From the NCBI GenBank assembly GCA_964651095.1, contig CAZYWO010000109.1:1-6434 (forward strand): a stretch of 6,434 bases of DNA, read 5' to 3'. Position 1 is the stretch's first letter. The number at the start of each line of letters is the position of its first letter. Source of the DNA: SUG1106 sp964651095 (GTDB lineage: Bacteria; Bacillota; Clostridia; Peptostreptococcales; Anaerovoracaceae). The translations under genes and the position numbers were made by a program. The notes under the pieces were generated by a model. It saw only the letters and a list, made by a program, of their open reading frames with translations. It did no database searches and had not been told where the DNA came from. This document shows, piece after piece, positions 5,438 to 6,434 of this stretch.

Positions 5438-6322
5438 CTATTCAATATTCTGAACCTGTTCTCTTATCTTTTCAATTTCGCTCTTTATATCCAGCATATA
5501 ACTTGTAACTGTAATGTCGTTTGCTTTAGAACCGATGGTATTTGCCTCTCTATTCATCTCCTGCACTAAGAAGTCCAGTTTCTTTCCATCGGGCTGAGTG
5601 CTCTTGGTTATTATGTCTTTAAGCTGCACGAGATGGCTTCTGAGACGGGTTATCTCCTCATCAATAGCGCATTTATCTGCAAAGATTGCGGCTTCTACTA
5701 GAATTCTTTCTTCGGGAACCTGCACGCTGCTGCCGATAAGCTCCTGAATTCTTTCTTTCATCTTGGCAGTATAGTCGATTACAACCTGCGGCGCGCGCTC
5801 GGCGATTTTATCGAGAATTTCTTTAACATGTTCACCTTTAGCGATTAAATCCTCCGCCAGCTTTTCACCTTCCACAGCTCGCATCTTTTCCAAATTGGCT
5901 GCCGCCTCTGACACAGGTATTAGTATTGCCTTAGTAATCTCCTCTTCATCTTCCACGTCGGGAATAGCCTTCATCACATCGGGCAGAGTAGAAAGAAACT
6001 GCAAACTTATGTCGCCGCTCACATCAAAACTTTCCTGAAGCTCAAGCAAATTATCATAGTACTGCTTTGCTACCATAGTATTCAATTTAATGTTTACATC
6101 GTTTTCAGTAATGTTTTCAACTATTATAGATACGTCAACCTTACCGCGGCGGATTTTATCCTTAACGGCGTTTTTCACCTTGTCCTCTGCGAAAGTATAG
6201 CGTCTTGGCATTTTTATACTTATATCAAAATATCGGTGATTTACTGACTTAATTTCAACGATAATATTTCGCTTTCCATCCGAATATTCGCTTCTGCCGA
6301 AACCTGTCATGCTTTTTATCAT
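5438..6322 (-). CDS. yicC: YicC/YloC-family endoribonuclease
   Basis: This is a 294-residue protein of the YicC family; members in Escherichia coli and Bacillus subtilis (YloC) have been reported as endoribonucleases acting in RNA turnover. The N-terminal YicC domain opens with the hallmark MIKSMTGFGR (1-10) and SVNHRYFD (26-33). The C-terminal DUF1732 part has EEITRLRSHL (222-231), GKKLDFLVQEMNREANTIGS (246-265), KANDI just after it, and the closing helix KSEIEKIREQVQNIE (280-294). Length and both ends fit a complete protein. The start is ATG, the family-typical beginning, with GAGAGG 12 bases upstream and a closer AAAAGG; the stop is TAG. It has its own promoter and a hairpin behind it, so it is probably a single-gene unit here, next to gmk-rpoZ as in many Firmicutes but without remA between. 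Confidence 0.96.
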   Translation of the reverse strand: MIKSMTGFGRSEYSDGKRNIIVEIKSVNHRYFDISIKMPRRYTFAEDKVKNAVKDKIRRGKVDVSIIVENITENDVNIKLNTMVAKQYYDNLLELQESFDVSGDISLQFLSTLPDVMKAIPDVEDEEEITKAILIPVSEAAANLEKMRAVEGEKLAEDLIAKGEHVKEILDKIAERAPQVVIDYTAKMKERIQELIGSSVQVPEERILVEAAIFADKCAIDEEITRLRSHLVQLKDIITKSTQPDGKKLDFLVQEMNREANTIGSKANDITVTSYMLDIKSEIEKIREQVQNIE

Positions 6323-6370
6323 ACCTTTTTTCTACCTCTCCATCTTAATTCTTGTATGATTACATTTTTG

Positions 6371-6399
6371 ATTTTACACGAAAATATATCAAATTACAA
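6371..6399 (-). promoter_or_regulatory. Probable sigma-A-type promoter of yicC
   Basis: On the minus strand a -35 box TTGTAA (6394-6399), a 17-base spacer and a -10 box TAAAAT (6371-6376) place the transcription start near 6365, about 43 bases before the yicC ATG. The -35 box is less canonical than at ileS or gmk, but the spacing and -10 box are identical to both. Confidence 0.75.
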
Positions 6400-6434
6400 T
6401 CAGTCTTGCTGAAAAAACTTATCACTCTGGTAAA

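Noticed and set aside
5294..5569. 91-codon plus-strand frame with a hydrophobic Phe/Leu-rich middle, resembling a small membrane protein
   Set aside because: The hydrophobic run comes from the pyrimidine-rich complement of the yicC 3' purine tract; the frame also runs through both palindromes and into yicC antisense.
1..6434. Search for CRISPR arrays, tRNA, rRNA, toxin-antitoxin pairs or defence genes
   Set aside because: No regularly spaced repeats, no tRNA or rRNA signature and no partner gene beside the XRE regulator were found.

Overview
The window looks like chromosomal DNA of a low-GC Gram-positive anaerobe, most likely a clostridial Firmicute. The evidence is an AT-rich composition, a tRNA-Ile-sensing T-box leader, sigma-A-type promoters, strong Shine-Dalgarno sites and the yicC-gmk-rpoZ neighbourhood. 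I cannot name a species. Four of the five genes are on the minus strand and one small regulator is on the plus strand.

Positions 1-3568 (minus strand) form one complete transcription unit for isoleucyl-tRNA synthetase: a promoter (3540-3568), a T-box riboswitch with an AUC specifier codon and its own terminator (3304-3534), the 1040-residue ileS gene (142-3264), and a long-stem terminator (67-111). The enzyme is of the type 2 (eukaryote-like) class. Its class I signature reads G-I-H-H instead of H-x-G-H, an arrangement linked in related enzymes to very high mupirocin resistance.

Positions 3569-4260 hold a small Cro/C1-type (XRE) regulator gene on the plus strand. It is preceded by about 290 bases of non-coding DNA. 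The part nearest the gene carries three related copies of a palindrome close to TTAGTGATATATCACTAA, probable operators for self-repression. The part nearer ileS carries a terminator-like hairpin and, on the minus strand, some weak possible remnants of coding sequence. The regulator converges on rpoZ, with a shared hairpin terminator between them.

Positions 4305-5188 (minus strand) are a two-gene operon, gmk-rpoZ (guanylate kinase and RNA polymerase omega), with a 2-base intergenic gap and its own promoter. Positions 5438-6399 (minus strand) are yicC, an RNase-family gene, again with its own promoter. In many Firmicutes remA (DUF370) lies between yicC and gmk, and coaBC and priA follow rpoZ. 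None of these is present here. The 309-base yicC-gmk gap instead holds two palindromes of a short repeat family that recurs near 4219-4263 and at 1-43.

The genes are core information-processing functions: tRNA charging, GMP to GDP conversion, RNA polymerase assembly and RNA turnover. I see no mobile element, CRISPR array, tRNA or rRNA, and no evidence of a wholly new multi-gene system. The points most worth a second look are the swapped IleRS signature, the dispersed palindrome family and the operator cluster of the small regulator.
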